A stretch of DNA of 64,000 nucleotides from Deinococcus deserti VCD115 (GTDB lineage: Bacteria; Deinococcota; Deinococci; Deinococcales; Deinococcaceae), in assembly GCF_000020685.1 (NCBI RefSeq), contig NC_012529.1, positions 1 to 64,000 of the forward strand, read 5' to 3'. The notes below the pieces were generated by a model that worked only from the letters and a program-made list of their open reading frames with translations, did no database searches and was not told where the DNA came from. Shown one piece after another: positions 42,139 to 51,208 of this stretch (position 1 is its first letter; each line of letters begins with the position of its first letter). A program made the position numbers and the translations under genes.

Positions 42139-43761
42139 ATGACCGACCACAATCCGCAGAACAACACTGGAACCGCCGTTGAAAACGCGGGGAGTTCCAG
42201 CGATTCCCGCCGTGCAGAAGGGGAGCAGAACCAGACGCTGACGACCCGGCAGGGCCATCCGGTCACCAACAACCAGAACCTGCGCACCATCGGCAGCCGG
42301 GGCCCTACGACCCTGGAGAATTATCACTTTCTGGAAAAAATCAGCCACTTCGACCGCGAGCGCATTCCCGAACGGGTGGTGCATGCCCGCGGCGCGGGCG
42401 CGCACGGAGTCTTTGAGGCTTACGGCACGGTGGGCGAAGAGCCGGTCAGCCGCTACACCCGGGCCAAGCTGTTCCAGGAAAAAGGAAAGCAGACACCGGT
42501 CTTCGTGCGGTTTTCGAGTGTCATTCACGGCGGCCACTCCCCGGAGACGCTGCGTGATCCCCGTGGTTTTGCCGTGAAGTTCTACACCGAGGACGGCAAC
42601 TGGGATCTGGTGGGCAACAACCTCAAGGTGTTTTTTATCCGGGACGCCATGAAATTTCCTGATCTGGTCCACGCCTTCAAACCGGATCCGGTGACCAACC
42701 GCCAGAGCGGTGAGCGCATCTTTGATTTCATCAGCAACACGCCCGAAGCCATGCATATGATCACCCTGCTGTTCTCGCCGTGGGGCATTCCGGCCAACTA
42801 CCGCCAGATGCAGGGCTCTGGGGTCAACACCTACAAGTGGGTCAATGACCGCGGCGAAGGCGTGCTGGTCAAGTACCACTGGGAGCCGCTGCAGGGCATC
42901 CGCAACCTGACCCAGCCGGAAGCGGAGAAGATCCAGGCCAAGAATTTCAACCACGCCACCCAGGATCTGTATGACGCCATCGAGCGCAGTGAGTTTCCGC
43001 AGTGGGAACTGTGCGTGCAAATCATGAGCGACGGCGACCACCCGGAACTCGACTTCGATCCGCTGGATGACACCAAAATCTGGCCGCGCGAGCAGTTCCC
43101 CTGGCTGCCGGTGGGCCGCATGACCCTGAACCGCAACCCGCAGAACTACTTTGCCGAAGTGGAGCAGGCGGCTTTCGGCACCGGCGTGCTGGTTGATGGC
43201 CTGGATTTCAGCGATGACAAGATGCTCCAGGGCCGGACCTTCTCGTACTCCGACACGCAGCGTTACCGCGTGGGCCCCAACTACCTCCAGCTGCCGATCA
43301 ATGCACCCAAAAAGCATGTCGCCACCAACCAGCGTGACGGGCAGATGGTCTATATGGTCGATACGGCGCCGGGCCAGAATGCCCACGTCAATTACGAGCC
43401 GTCTAACCTCAAGGGCCTGACCGAAGCGCCGCGAACCTACCCGGACCACACTCCCTGGGTCGAAGGCCCCCTGGTACGCCAGAGCATCGAGCGGACCAAC
43501 AACTTTGCCCAGGCCGGAGAGCAGTACCGCAATTTCGAGGACTGGGAACGCGACGATCTGATTGCCAATCTGGTGGACAACCTGAAGGACGCAGCGCCTG
43601 TCATCCAGACCAAAATGGTCGAGCTGCTGACCCAGTGTGACGCCGACTACGGCCGCAGCGTGGCACAGGGCCTGGCCCAGGCAGGGCAGAGCAGCGAAGA
43701 GAGCAAGCAACAGGCGGTCGAACAGGCCGAGGAAAACAGCCACGAGGCGCAGCCGTACTGA
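42139..43761 (+). CDS. katA: Monofunctional haem catalase
   Basis: This 540-aa clade-type catalase would split hydrogen peroxide to water and oxygen. The catalytic His82 is in [13 protein letters not shown], the distal Asn is in [14 protein letters not shown], and the proximal haem-ligand Tyr lies in the region [16 protein letters not shown]. The C-terminus continues about 40 residues past the core and ends in an acidic Gln/Glu-rich tail. The N-terminus has about 30 polar residues before the core. AAGGAG precedes the ATG. A Per-box-like repeat lies upstream. Confidence 0.96.
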   Translation: MTDHNPQNNTGTAVENAGSSSDSRRAEGEQNQTLTTRQGHPVTNNQNLRTIGSRGPTTLENYHFLEKISHFDRERIPERVVHARGAGAHGVFEAYGTVGEEPVSRYTRAKLFQEKGKQTPVFVRFSSVIHGGHSPETLRDPRGFAVKFYTEDGNWDLVGNNLKVFFIRDAMKFPDLVHAFKPDPVTNRQSGERIFDFISNTPEAMHMITLLFSPWGIPANYRQMQGSGVNTYKWVNDRGEGVLVKYHWEPLQGIRNLTQPEAEKIQAKNFNHATQDLYDAIERSEFPQWELCVQIMSDGDHPELDFDPLDDTKIWPREQFPWLPVGRMTLNRNPQNYFAEVEQAAFGTGVLVDGLDFSDDKMLQGRTFSYSDTQRYRVGPNYLQLPINAPKKHVATNQRDGQMVYMVDTAPGQNAHVNYEPSNLKGLTEAPRTYPDHTPWVEGPLVRQSIERTNNFAQAGEQYRNFEDWERDDLIANLVDNLKDAAPVIQTKMVELLTQCDADYGRSVAQGLAQAGQSSEESKQQAVEQAEENSHEAQPY

Positions 43762-43911
43762 GCGAAAGAGGGCATCCGGCCGAGGGCGTTTCCGGGCGTA
43801 AGTATCCTGTACCCCCAGTTGGGCGGCCCGTGTGTCTTACCGCGCCGTGGCCGCTATGCTGAGGTTCTGCAGGTGCCAGACGCGACCCCGCTGCCACCTT
43901 CTTCCCACCTT

Positions 43912-44340
43912 ATGACCACACCTGCCTCCACGGCCATGCTGCAGAACCTGCTCGAAGACCACGGTCTGCGTGCAACCCAGCCGCGTCTGCGACTGCTGGA
44001 ATTCTTTGCGCTGACGCGGGGTCACTTCACGCCTGAGGAAATTTCCGAGCAGTTGCGCGAGCAGGGTCAGCCGATCAGCATCGCGACGCTGTACCAGAAC
44101 CTGAAAACCTTCAGCGACCGAGGTCTGGTCAAGGAGATGATCGGCCATGGGGGCGAGGTCCGGTACGACACCAACCTGGACCCGCATTCGCATCTGGTGT
44201 GCCTGAACTGTGGTCAGCTGACGGACATCCACCTCGACCTTCAGGAACTTCACCCGCCGTCGCAGGCCAGCGGCTGGCTGATTACCCAGGCGCGGGTGGA
44301 CCTGCAGGGCCTGTGTCCGGGCTGTCAGAAAAGAAACTGA
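43912..44340 (+). CDS. Fur/PerR-family metal-dependent regulator
   Basis: This 142-aa Fur-family protein has the winged-helix start LLEDHGLRATQPRLRLLEFF, the helix SIATLYQNLKTFSDRGLVKE and the metal region DPHSHLVCLNCGQLTDIHLD. A CxxC zinc site (CLNC) and a second one (CPGC) are near the C-terminus. Together they suggest a PerR-like peroxide sensor rather than an iron-responsive Fur. The ATG at 43912 lacks a ribosome-binding site. GTG 43873, with GAGG eight bases upstream, is in frame and would add 13 residues. It follows katA by about 150 bases. Confidence 0.85.
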   Translation: MTTPASTAMLQNLLEDHGLRATQPRLRLLEFFALTRGHFTPEEISEQLREQGQPISIATLYQNLKTFSDRGLVKEMIGHGGEVRYDTNLDPHSHLVCLNCGQLTDIHLDLQELHPPSQASGWLITQARVDLQGLCPGCQKRN

Positions 44341-44342
44341 AG

Positions 44343-44372
44343 GGGCCCACTGCGTCTCGTTGCAGTGGGCCC
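44343..44372 (+). terminator. Terminator hairpin after the PerR-type gene
   Basis: GGGCCCACTGC (44343-44353) pairs with GCAGTGGGCCC (44362-44372) over 11 bp with an 8-base loop, two bases past the stop codon. A short TTCTCC stretch follows, so it is a moderate intrinsic terminator. Confidence 0.75.
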
Positions 44373-44551
44373 TTCTCCTGGGCTGCCGTGTCTTGTTCGG
44401 CCTCTGGCAATGCACCGTTGCGTGCGCATGGGGACCATGCGGAGATGACGCTGACAAGTTATGTCCAGCACAGACGCCCGCTGACCTGACAGCGTTCCAT
44501 TCTTTGTGAGCCTTCCCCTGGAACGGCGTACTCTGTCCTGCCCTTTTCAGG

Positions 44552-47311
44552 TCAGGTACCTTGTGCCGCCAATTCAGCATTGTGCTGTTCCAGCACGGTC
44601 AGGAAAGTCTGAACTACACCGGCGTCGAGTTTTACACCGGCTTCTTTCCGAAGCTGCATGGCGGCTTCTTCATGAGGCCAGGCTGCCTTGTAGGGCCGCT
44701 CACTCGTCAGGGCGTCGTACACGTCCACCACCGCAAAGACCCGGGCAGCAAGCGGAATCTGCGTGCCCGCCAGTCCACAGGGATAGCCGCTCCCATTCCA
44801 GCGTTCCTGGTGGTACAGCACGACATCCAGGGTTGCCGGCGGCAGCGAGGGAATATGGTGAAGCATCTCATAGCCGATGCTCGGATGGCGTTTGATGACC
44901 TCCCACTCTTCTGGTGTCAGCTTGCCGGGCTTGAGCAGGATGGCATCCGGAATGGCCACCTTGCCGGTATCGTGCAGGAATGCGCCCCAGCGGAGTGCGT
45001 CGAGATCGGCGCCAGCGAAGCCAAGCGCCTGACCCAGGCGCTCGGTCAGCGCCACGACCCGGTCGGTGTGCCCCTTGGTCTCGTAGTCACGGTATTCCAG
45101 GGCCAGACCCAGGGCACGCAACGTTTCCTCGCGCGAGGTGTTGAGCTGTCTCAGATGGTACTGCCGGTCCAGGGCGTGGCTCAGCCGCGCGGCCACATTG
45201 CCCAGCAACTGGCGGGTGCCGGCACTGGTGACCACCGAACGGTCTGTTCCGAACACCAGAACAGTCGTCAGCTCGCTCTGCTGGCTGATCGGAAGAAGGC
45301 ACATTGACTGCCAGTGGCTCCGGGGGCTGGCTTCAGCCGGCTCGAAGATGGCGTCGTCGGGCCCGAGGAAACACGCTTCCTGACGCCGCAGGGCCTGGCG
45401 AACCCGCTCTGAGAACGGCAGGGTGCCCAAAGGTGTTCCCTCCAGCGCAGGTGCATGAGCGGAACGGGTCACCATCCGGATCTCTCCTTCATGGCATTCA
45501 AAGGCGTACCCATAGTCGTATTCGGTCAGGCTCAGGCACTTGTCGAGGGCCTCGTCAGCCAGCTCCACAGGATGGCGCAGCTGTTCGAGAGAAGCGGTGA
45601 ACTCCAGCAGCTGCTGATACCGGTCCAGCTGGGCACGAAGCATCTGCTCGGCCTGTTTGCGCTGTTCGATCTGCCGCGTGGTGCTGATAAATCCGGTGAT
45701 CTCGCGGGTCTGGGCGTCCCGCAGCGCTTTGAAGCTGGTTTCCAGCCAGATCCAGGACCCGGAGCCGGTCTGTACCCGGTACTCGAATTTTTCGTGCTCG
45801 AATGCTGGACTGAAGCGCTGGCCAAAAGCCTTGTGCAGTTGTGGCTGGTCGTCCGGATGTGCCCGGGCGAAAGGCTGCTGGTTGAGTAGCTCCTGACTGT
45901 CACATCCCAGAACGTCCAGGGCCGCAGGCGAACTGTACTCGATCCGGCCATCAACCGCGTGCTGGCACACCAGATCGCCGCTGCCCAGGGCCAGCCGCCG
46001 GAAGTTGCGCTCGCTGAGTTCCAGAGCACGCATGGCGCGCTGATTGGCCTCCTGAACCTCCTTGTTGGATGTCACGTCGCGTGAGTTCACCAGGATGCCG
46101 CGGACATGGGGTTCCTGACGCAGGTCTACAGCAATGCTCTCCAGCCACACCCAGTGACCATCGCGGTGTCTGAAGCGGAACATCGTTGGCTGTGACGGAA
46201 CACCAGCCTCCAGGCCCTGAACAACTTTCATGGTCAGCGCAATGTCGTCCGGGTGAATCAGCGTAAATGCGTTTTGTCCCAGGAGTTCCGTTGTCGAAAA
46301 CCCCAGGATGCGGGTCACCGAGCCACTTTCGTAGTGGATCATCCCGTCCTCTCCCATCACTGTGGCTATGTCGGAGCTGTTGCGCGTGACAGTGTGGTAC
46401 CAGTCCTGTTCCTGGCGCAGCTCCCGCTGAAGCCGGCCACGGTCAAGGGCCGGCGCGCACAGGTCTGCCACTGTGGTCAGGAATGACCGGTCCTCCGGGC
46501 CAAAGGGCTGGTTATGGTTAAACGACAATGACAGGGCCCCGATGGTCCGGTCGCCAGTCATCAGCGGCAGGACAGCTGCACTCTGGAATGTCGCCACATG
46601 GGTGTGGTGCAGCGCCGGATAGCTGGCTTTGAACTCCTCATTCTGCAGAAACAGCGGCTGTTGCTGCAGGACTGCGCGCACTGCTGGAACTTCCGCGTCA
46701 AGGCTGCACCGGCCCCAGGTGGCGGCAGCGGTGTCGGAATACCCGGCGCTGCCGGTCAGTTCGAGGTACTGCCCGTCAGCGCTCAGCAGCCGGATCGCTC
46801 CTGCGGCGGCTCCAAGGGCGTCAATGCCTATGGTCAGGATGGCGTCGACCACGTCAGGCATGGTGTAGCTGCTGCTCAGGGCGCGGCTGATCCGGCCGAT
46901 GGTCTCGCGCTGACGGTCCTGTTGAGGGTGCAGCTGGAGCAGCAGGGCCTGTACGGTGGGATCGGAAAGAAGGTGGGTCACCCGGCCCGTCAGCTGTTGC
47001 CACCCGCCGCGGCCGTTCTGGAGCCGGATGGCGCTGACCAGGGCATCCTCTCCGGGCGTCAGGCGTTCAAGCAGGCATTGAAGCGCTGGCCAGTCTTCCG
47101 GGTGCACGATTGAACACATGTCGCGGCCATGGACAGCCGGGCCCACGTCCTGCAGAGCTGCGGGATTGGCATATTCGATGACGCGGGTCGATCCCACCAG
47201 GAACGTAAATTGGGGAGAGTTCCTGCTGATCTGAACCAGCAGGTCAAAGCCTGACTTCAAGTGACCCGGTGTGCTGCCTGACAAGACGTCCAGGGGAAGA
47301 TTGTGGGTCAT
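44552..47311 (-). CDS. Multi-PAS/GAF sensor with HD-GYP phosphodiesterase domain
   Basis: This 919-aa soluble protein has a PAS-like N-terminal domain (about 25-130), a GAF domain (about 135-295), two PAS-PAC domains (about 305-425 and 430-555), a second GAF domain (about 575-720) and a C-terminal HD-GYP domain. The catalytic HD is His780-Asp781 (HDTGKVAIPD) and the GYP motif is residues 842-844 (NGSGYP). The second PAS pair is followed by short helical linkers. It would hydrolyse cyclic di-GMP in response to an unknown signal. A fragment closely similar to its last 120 residues lies at 58000-58353. Confidence 0.9.
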   Translation of the reverse strand: MTHNLPLDVLSGSTPGHLKSGFDLLVQISRNSPQFTFLVGSTRVIEYANPAALQDVGPAVHGRDMCSIVHPEDWPALQCLLERLTPGEDALVSAIRLQNGRGGWQQLTGRVTHLLSDPTVQALLLQLHPQQDRQRETIGRISRALSSSYTMPDVVDAILTIGIDALGAAAGAIRLLSADGQYLELTGSAGYSDTAAATWGRCSLDAEVPAVRAVLQQQPLFLQNEEFKASYPALHHTHVATFQSAAVLPLMTGDRTIGALSLSFNHNQPFGPEDRSFLTTVADLCAPALDRGRLQRELRQEQDWYHTVTRNSSDIATVMGEDGMIHYESGSVTRILGFSTTELLGQNAFTLIHPDDIALTMKVVQGLEAGVPSQPTMFRFRHRDGHWVWLESIAVDLRQEPHVRGILVNSRDVTSNKEVQEANQRAMRALELSERNFRRLALGSGDLVCQHAVDGRIEYSSPAALDVLGCDSQELLNQQPFARAHPDDQPQLHKAFGQRFSPAFEHEKFEYRVQTGSGSWIWLETSFKALRDAQTREITGFISTTRQIEQRKQAEQMLRAQLDRYQQLLEFTASLEQLRHPVELADEALDKCLSLTEYDYGYAFECHEGEIRMVTRSAHAPALEGTPLGTLPFSERVRQALRRQEACFLGPDDAIFEPAEASPRSHWQSMCLLPISQQSELTTVLVFGTDRSVVTSAGTRQLLGNVAARLSHALDRQYHLRQLNTSREETLRALGLALEYRDYETKGHTDRVVALTERLGQALGFAGADLDALRWGAFLHDTGKVAIPDAILLKPGKLTPEEWEVIKRHPSIGYEMLHHIPSLPPATLDVVLYHQERWNGSGYPCGLAGTQIPLAARVFAVVDVYDALTSERPYKAAWPHEEAAMQLRKEAGVKLDAGVVQTFLTVLEQHNAELAAQGT

Positions 47312-47555
47312 CGCTGCTGCGCCTTCTCCTCAGTGTCTGTTTATATTCCCTCAACTCTCGTTGTGCGTACCGTCAGAAAGATTATGCGCTGCTTTCTGTC
47401 GGAGACCTTACTGGCAGCCTTGTGTTGATCCGTCGACCTTTATGAAGCTTTTGGCACAATGATCCACTGAAGAACAGGGCTTCTCTGGGCACAGGTTAGC
47501 GTGAAGATCAGTTTGAGCAACACAAAACGAGGCAGAACAATACTGCGAGTTGTCG
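47312..47555. other. Start of the intergenic space between two divergent genes
   Basis: This 244-base stretch, and the remainder up to 47886, contains no gene. It is less GC-rich than its surroundings and carries the regulatory palindromes listed separately at 47556 and 47616. Confidence 0.5.
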
Positions 47556-47579
47556 CAGCTCTGAACGCGTTCAGAGCTG
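47556..47579. repeat. Perfect 24-bp palindrome
   Basis: CAGCTCTGAACG followed directly by CGTTCAGAGCTG reads the same on both strands over 24 bp. It lies between divergent genes, 37 bp from a LacI-type operator. It may be a second operator or a bidirectional terminator. Confidence 0.7.
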
Positions 47580-47615
47580 TTCCTGTCACGCCTTTTGGGG
47601 ATAATGCTCCTGGTT

Positions 47616-47632
47616 TGGAAACAACGTTTCCA
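47616..47632. promoter_or_regulatory. LacI-family operator candidate
   Basis: TGGAAAC-AAC-GTTTCCA is a perfect 7-bp inverted repeat with a 3-base spacer, close to the consensus of LacI/CcpA-type operators (TGnAAnCGnTTnCA). It lies 255 bp upstream of the GH1-RmlD gene. The LacI-like remnant at 58507 is broken, so an active binder would be encoded elsewhere. Confidence 0.6.
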
Positions 47633-47886
47633 CCTCTTTCTGCGTAGCAAAACGCCTCGGGCGGGAGTGCAGCAGGAACCGGCAAGACTGCTGACTTCTG
47701 GACGCCCATCCGTACAAAGTGCACGAAACCTTAATTAAATACCAGTGAGAAAGGAGAAAGGTGGAAAGTTTCCTTTAGGAACCCGGGACGCTGCGCAGCA
47801 GGCGACGGGCCACAATCCAGCATGCTTTCTCGTGCCTGCTCCCAGAAATACGCAACTGCCCGGTCCGCCTCCCTCAAGGAGGTTCT

Positions 47887-50073
47887 ATGAGTACCTCAGG
47901 TCAGAAGCCGGTCCAGAGCAACATGAATCGTCTGGACCTGTGGATTGGAATCGAATGCACCTTCAACCGGGTGCGTGAGACCTACCTCAACCAGCTGGAG
48001 GTCTGCGGTCATCATGAGCGCCTCGATGACCTGAATCTGCTGTCCACGCTCGGCGCAAAATGCATCCGGTATCCCGTGCTGTGGGAACAGGTGGCGCCGG
48101 AATCGCTCGAACAGTTGGACTGGTCCTGGACCGACGCGCGGCTTGAGCGCCTGCGGGAACTGGACATGCAGCCGATTGCGACCCTGCTCCACCACGGCAG
48201 CGGCCCACGCTACACCAGCCTGCTTGACCCCGAATTTCCTGAAAAGCTGGCAGTGTATGCGGGGCAGGTAGCCCGGCGATATCCCTGGCTGCGCACCTAT
48301 ACACCAGTCAACGAGCCCCTGACCACTGCGCGCTTCAGTGGCCTGTACGGGATCTGGTACCCACACCACGCCACCGACGATGCGTTTGTGCGGATGCTGC
48401 TCAACGAATGCCGCGGCACCGTTCTTGCCATGCGGGCCATCCGCGAGGTGCAGCCCGAAGCCCAGCTGATTCAGACCGAGGATCTGGCCAAGGTGCACGC
48501 CACCCCAGCCATGCAGCCTCAGGCAGATTTCCAGAATCATCGCCGCTGGCTCGCCTATGACCTGCTGTGTGGTCTGCTTGATGAGACCCATCCGCTGTGG
48601 GACTACCTCACCCGGTCGGGCGCCACTGCCGAAGAGCTGCTCTGGTTCCGTGAAAATCCCTGCCCGCCGGACGTGATCGGCGTGGACTACTACCTGACCA
48701 GTGAACGTTTCCTGGACGAGCGCCGCGAGCGTTACCTGGCCCATCACTGCAACGACACGCACGCCGACATCGAAGCGGTGCGGGTCTATCACAACCACTC
48801 GGGTATCAAGCAGCTGCTGCGTGAAACCTGGGAACGCTACGGACTGCCGATCGCCGTGACTGAAGCCCACCTGGGCAGCAGCCGGGAAGAACAGTTGCGC
48901 TGGTTCGAGGAGATCTGGCAGGCAGCCGAAGAGGTCAAGGCCGAAGGCGTCGATATGCGGGCTGTCACGTCCTGGGCGGCGCTGGGCAGTTACGACTGGA
49001 ACATTCTGCACACCGAGTTCAGGGGCTACTACGAACCCGGCGCGTTTGACGTGCGCTCTCCGGTGCCGCGCCCCACCGCACTGGCCAAGGTGCTCCGCGC
49101 CCGGGCGCAGGGCGTGGCTCCCGAACATCCCAGCCTGGTGTCCCCCGGCTTCTGGCGGCGGCCCGACCGCTTCTTCTATCCGCCGGTGGGGAATCCTGGG
49201 CCTGTGCCTGCAGCCCGCGGTCCCGTTCGGCCTCTGCTGATACTGGGCACTGGTCGCCTCGGGCAGGTTGTCGCCCGGCTCTGTCATGACCGCGGCCTGG
49301 ATCACCGCCTGCTGAGTCCGGCCGACATCGACATCACCAATCAGCCCGCGCTTGAAGCGCTGTTTGAAGCCGAGCGCCCATGGGCGGTTATCAATACGCT
49401 GGGTTACGGCAAGATCGACCAGGCGGAGCTTGAGCATCAGGAGTTCTGGCTGACCCACAGCGTGGGCGCGGCTCTGCTGGCACAGGTATGCGAGCGGCGC
49501 GGCGTGCAGCTGCTGACCTTTTCCTCGGACCAGGTCTTTGGAGGTGACGGCGAGGCGCCCTACCATGAACTCGACGTGGCCTCCCCGGTGAATGTCTATG
49601 GCCGCGCCAAGCTCGAATCGGAGCGTCAGGTCCTGGCCAACCATCCTACCGCCCTGATTGTCCGCAGCTCCGCAGTGTTCGGCTCCGGTACGGGCCGGGG
49701 GCTGCTGTCTGAGGCGCTCAGGACCCTGCAGACCGGGGAAACGGTTCTGGTAGACCAGGACCACCGCTTTTCGCCCACCTACCTGCCGGATCTGGTGCAC
49801 ACCAGCCTGGATCTGCTGATCGACGGTGAGTCCGGTGTCTGGCACCTGGTGAATACGGGTGAAAGCACCTGGGCCGAGATGGTCGGGCGCCTGGCGCACG
49901 CCGGAGGCCTGCCGGATCACCGGATTCGTGCGGCTTCTGCCCGCGAACTCGGCTGGGTGGCCCCGCGGCCCCGCTACAGCGCGCTGCGCAGCGACCGGGC
50001 ACAACTGCTGCCCAGTCTGGACCACGCCCTCGACCGCTATCTCGACGGCTGGGTGCGCGCCGGACGTCGCTGA
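47887..50073 (+). CDS. Fusion of a GH1-like glycosidase and an RmlD-like reductase
   Basis: This 728-aa protein joins two enzymes. Residues about 15-415 form a glycoside hydrolase family 1-like barrel: the acid/base Glu143 lies in TPVNEPL, and Glu326 in PIAVTEAHLG is at the nucleophile position (normally TENG). Residues about 448-728 are an RmlD-type SDR with GTGRLGQ (454-460), NTLGYGKIDQAELE, the active-site region LLTFSSDQVFGGDG and YGRAK. RmlD makes dTDP-rhamnose, and here a Gln replaces the Tyr of STDYVF. Substrates are unknown. GGAGG precedes the ATG, and a LacI-type operator lies upstream. Confidence 0.85.
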   Translation: MSTSGQKPVQSNMNRLDLWIGIECTFNRVRETYLNQLEVCGHHERLDDLNLLSTLGAKCIRYPVLWEQVAPESLEQLDWSWTDARLERLRELDMQPIATLLHHGSGPRYTSLLDPEFPEKLAVYAGQVARRYPWLRTYTPVNEPLTTARFSGLYGIWYPHHATDDAFVRMLLNECRGTVLAMRAIREVQPEAQLIQTEDLAKVHATPAMQPQADFQNHRRWLAYDLLCGLLDETHPLWDYLTRSGATAEELLWFRENPCPPDVIGVDYYLTSERFLDERRERYLAHHCNDTHADIEAVRVYHNHSGIKQLLRETWERYGLPIAVTEAHLGSSREEQLRWFEEIWQAAEEVKAEGVDMRAVTSWAALGSYDWNILHTEFRGYYEPGAFDVRSPVPRPTALAKVLRARAQGVAPEHPSLVSPGFWRRPDRFFYPPVGNPGPVPAARGPVRPLLILGTGRLGQVVARLCHDRGLDHRLLSPADIDITNQPALEALFEAERPWAVINTLGYGKIDQAELEHQEFWLTHSVGAALLAQVCERRGVQLLTFSSDQVFGGDGEAPYHELDVASPVNVYGRAKLESERQVLANHPTALIVRSSAVFGSGTGRGLLSEALRTLQTGETVLVDQDHRFSPTYLPDLVHTSLDLLIDGESGVWHLVNTGESTWAEMVGRLAHAGGLPDHRIRAASARELGWVAPRPRYSALRSDRAQLLPSLDHALDRYLDGWVRAGRR

Positions 50074-50162
50074 TCCCGGATTCTGGCTGTCCTTTCCGGA
50101 CTGTCCTGCCCTGAACGCCTGCGCTGACCTGGAGTCAGTTCAGGCGTTTGGTTGCTTCATAC

Positions 50163-50191
50163 TTGACTAAATTTGTCGGATTACATAAGTT
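50163..50191 (+). promoter_or_regulatory. Promoter of the siderophore-uptake operon
   Basis: TTGACT (50163-50168) and TAAGTT (50186-50191) are separated by exactly 17 bases. Transcription would start near 50198, upstream of the ATG at 50276 and downstream of the GTG at 50192, which argues against that GTG as the start. Confidence 0.5.
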
Positions 50192-50275
50192 GTGGCGCGT
50201 GACTTGTCCAGAGCGCCTCAATCCCCTGCCTCAATGGGCAAAAATGTCCCTTCCAGCCGTAGGCCGCTGCGCAGA

Positions 50276-51208
50276 ATGACGGCGGTTGTTTCACGGCTGC
50301 CCCTCTGCGCCGACATCTCACGGCAAGCCGGTGAGGACCCAATCGGGACGGCCCCGTTCTGGCAGGAAGTCACGGTGCTGGAGCTGGACATTCCACAGTG
50401 GGCACAACTGCGCAACCCCGACGCCTGGACGGATGAGCAGCGAGGAATCTTCGAAGCGTTACGTGGACGTGTAGAAGCCTCCGGAGCCGGTTTCGGTCTG
50501 CTGATGAGCGCGCCTGCCACACGTGGGGCTCCACTTCGCGTGCGGCACTACCGCCAGGGTCCTGGCGGTTTTGTGCGCCGTGATTATCTCTCTTCGGTCT
50601 CCCAGGACGAGTGGGCCCGGGGCCTCCACGACACGCTGCTTAACCCCAGGTGTCTGCAGGGATGGACAGAGCAAGACGTTTCAGTGGGCAGCGATTTCCA
50701 CGTCTGCACGCACGGGACGGTGGACGCCGCATGCGGGAAGTACGGCGCGCCTGTGCATCAGGCGCTCGACGCTGCCGGAGTCAGGGCCTGGCGGACCGGA
50801 CATTTTGGAGGCCACCGGTTTGCAGCCACCGCCGTGGAGCTGCCCTCAGGGTATCTGTGGGCCCATCTGAGTCCTGACCTGGCACTGCGAGTGGCCGCCC
50901 GGGAAGTGCATCCGGCCGAACTTCGCGCGCACCTGCGGGGGTTTGCCGGTCTGCCGCCTCTGGCGCAGGTCGTGGACCGTGAACTGCTGATGCGCCACGG
51001 GTGGGCCTGGACCCAGGCGCGGCGCCGGGCTGAAATTCAGGGAACCGAGGTCCGGCTGCACTACGACCTTCATGGCCGGCAGGGCACTGTCCGTGCGACG
51101 GTCGAGGAGGCCGCTGCCCTGCGCCTGCCGGGTTCCAGCCACAAACCCGAACGTACTGATGTCCGCCAGTACTGCGTTACGGCCATGGACCAGGACTGGT
51201 GGTCATGA
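50276..51208 (+). CDS. Sucrase/ferredoxin-like protein of a siderophore-uptake operon
   Basis: This 310-aa protein has the thioredoxin-like [2Fe-2S] fold of the sucrase/ferredoxin-like family. Cysteine ligands lie in LPLCADISRQAGEDPIG near the N-terminus and in VCTHGTVDAACGKYGAPVHQ around residues 145-165, followed by GHFGGHRFAATAVELPSGY. The family's exact job is unsettled. Here it is translationally coupled (ATGA overlap) to a ferric-siderophore permease, so an Fe(III)-siderophore reductase role in the cytoplasm is a fair inference. The start at 50276 fits the promoter. In-frame ATG 50234 is possible. Confidence 0.78.
   Translation: MTAVVSRLPLCADISRQAGEDPIGTAPFWQEVTVLELDIPQWAQLRNPDAWTDEQRGIFEALRGRVEASGAGFGLLMSAPATRGAPLRVRHYRQGPGGFVRRDYLSSVSQDEWARGLHDTLLNPRCLQGWTEQDVSVGSDFHVCTHGTVDAACGKYGAPVHQALDAAGVRAWRTGHFGGHRFAATAVELPSGYLWAHLSPDLALRVAAREVHPAELRAHLRGFAGLPPLAQVVDRELLMRHGWAWTQARRRAEIQGTEVRLHYDLHGRQGTVRATVEEAAALRLPGSSHKPERTDVRQYCVTAMDQDWWS

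Noticed and set aside
42127..43743. 538-aa open frame opposite the catalase gene
   Set aside because: Antisense shadow of a clear catalase.
47896..50025. 709-aa open frame opposite the GH1-RmlD fusion
   Set aside because: Antisense shadow. The plus-strand gene has intact motifs in two domains and a strong ribosome-binding site.
50192..50275. Start of the sucrase/ferredoxin-like gene at GTG 50192
   Set aside because: The best promoter has its -10 box ending at 50191, so the GTG would lie upstream of the expected transcript start, and the added residues do not match the family.
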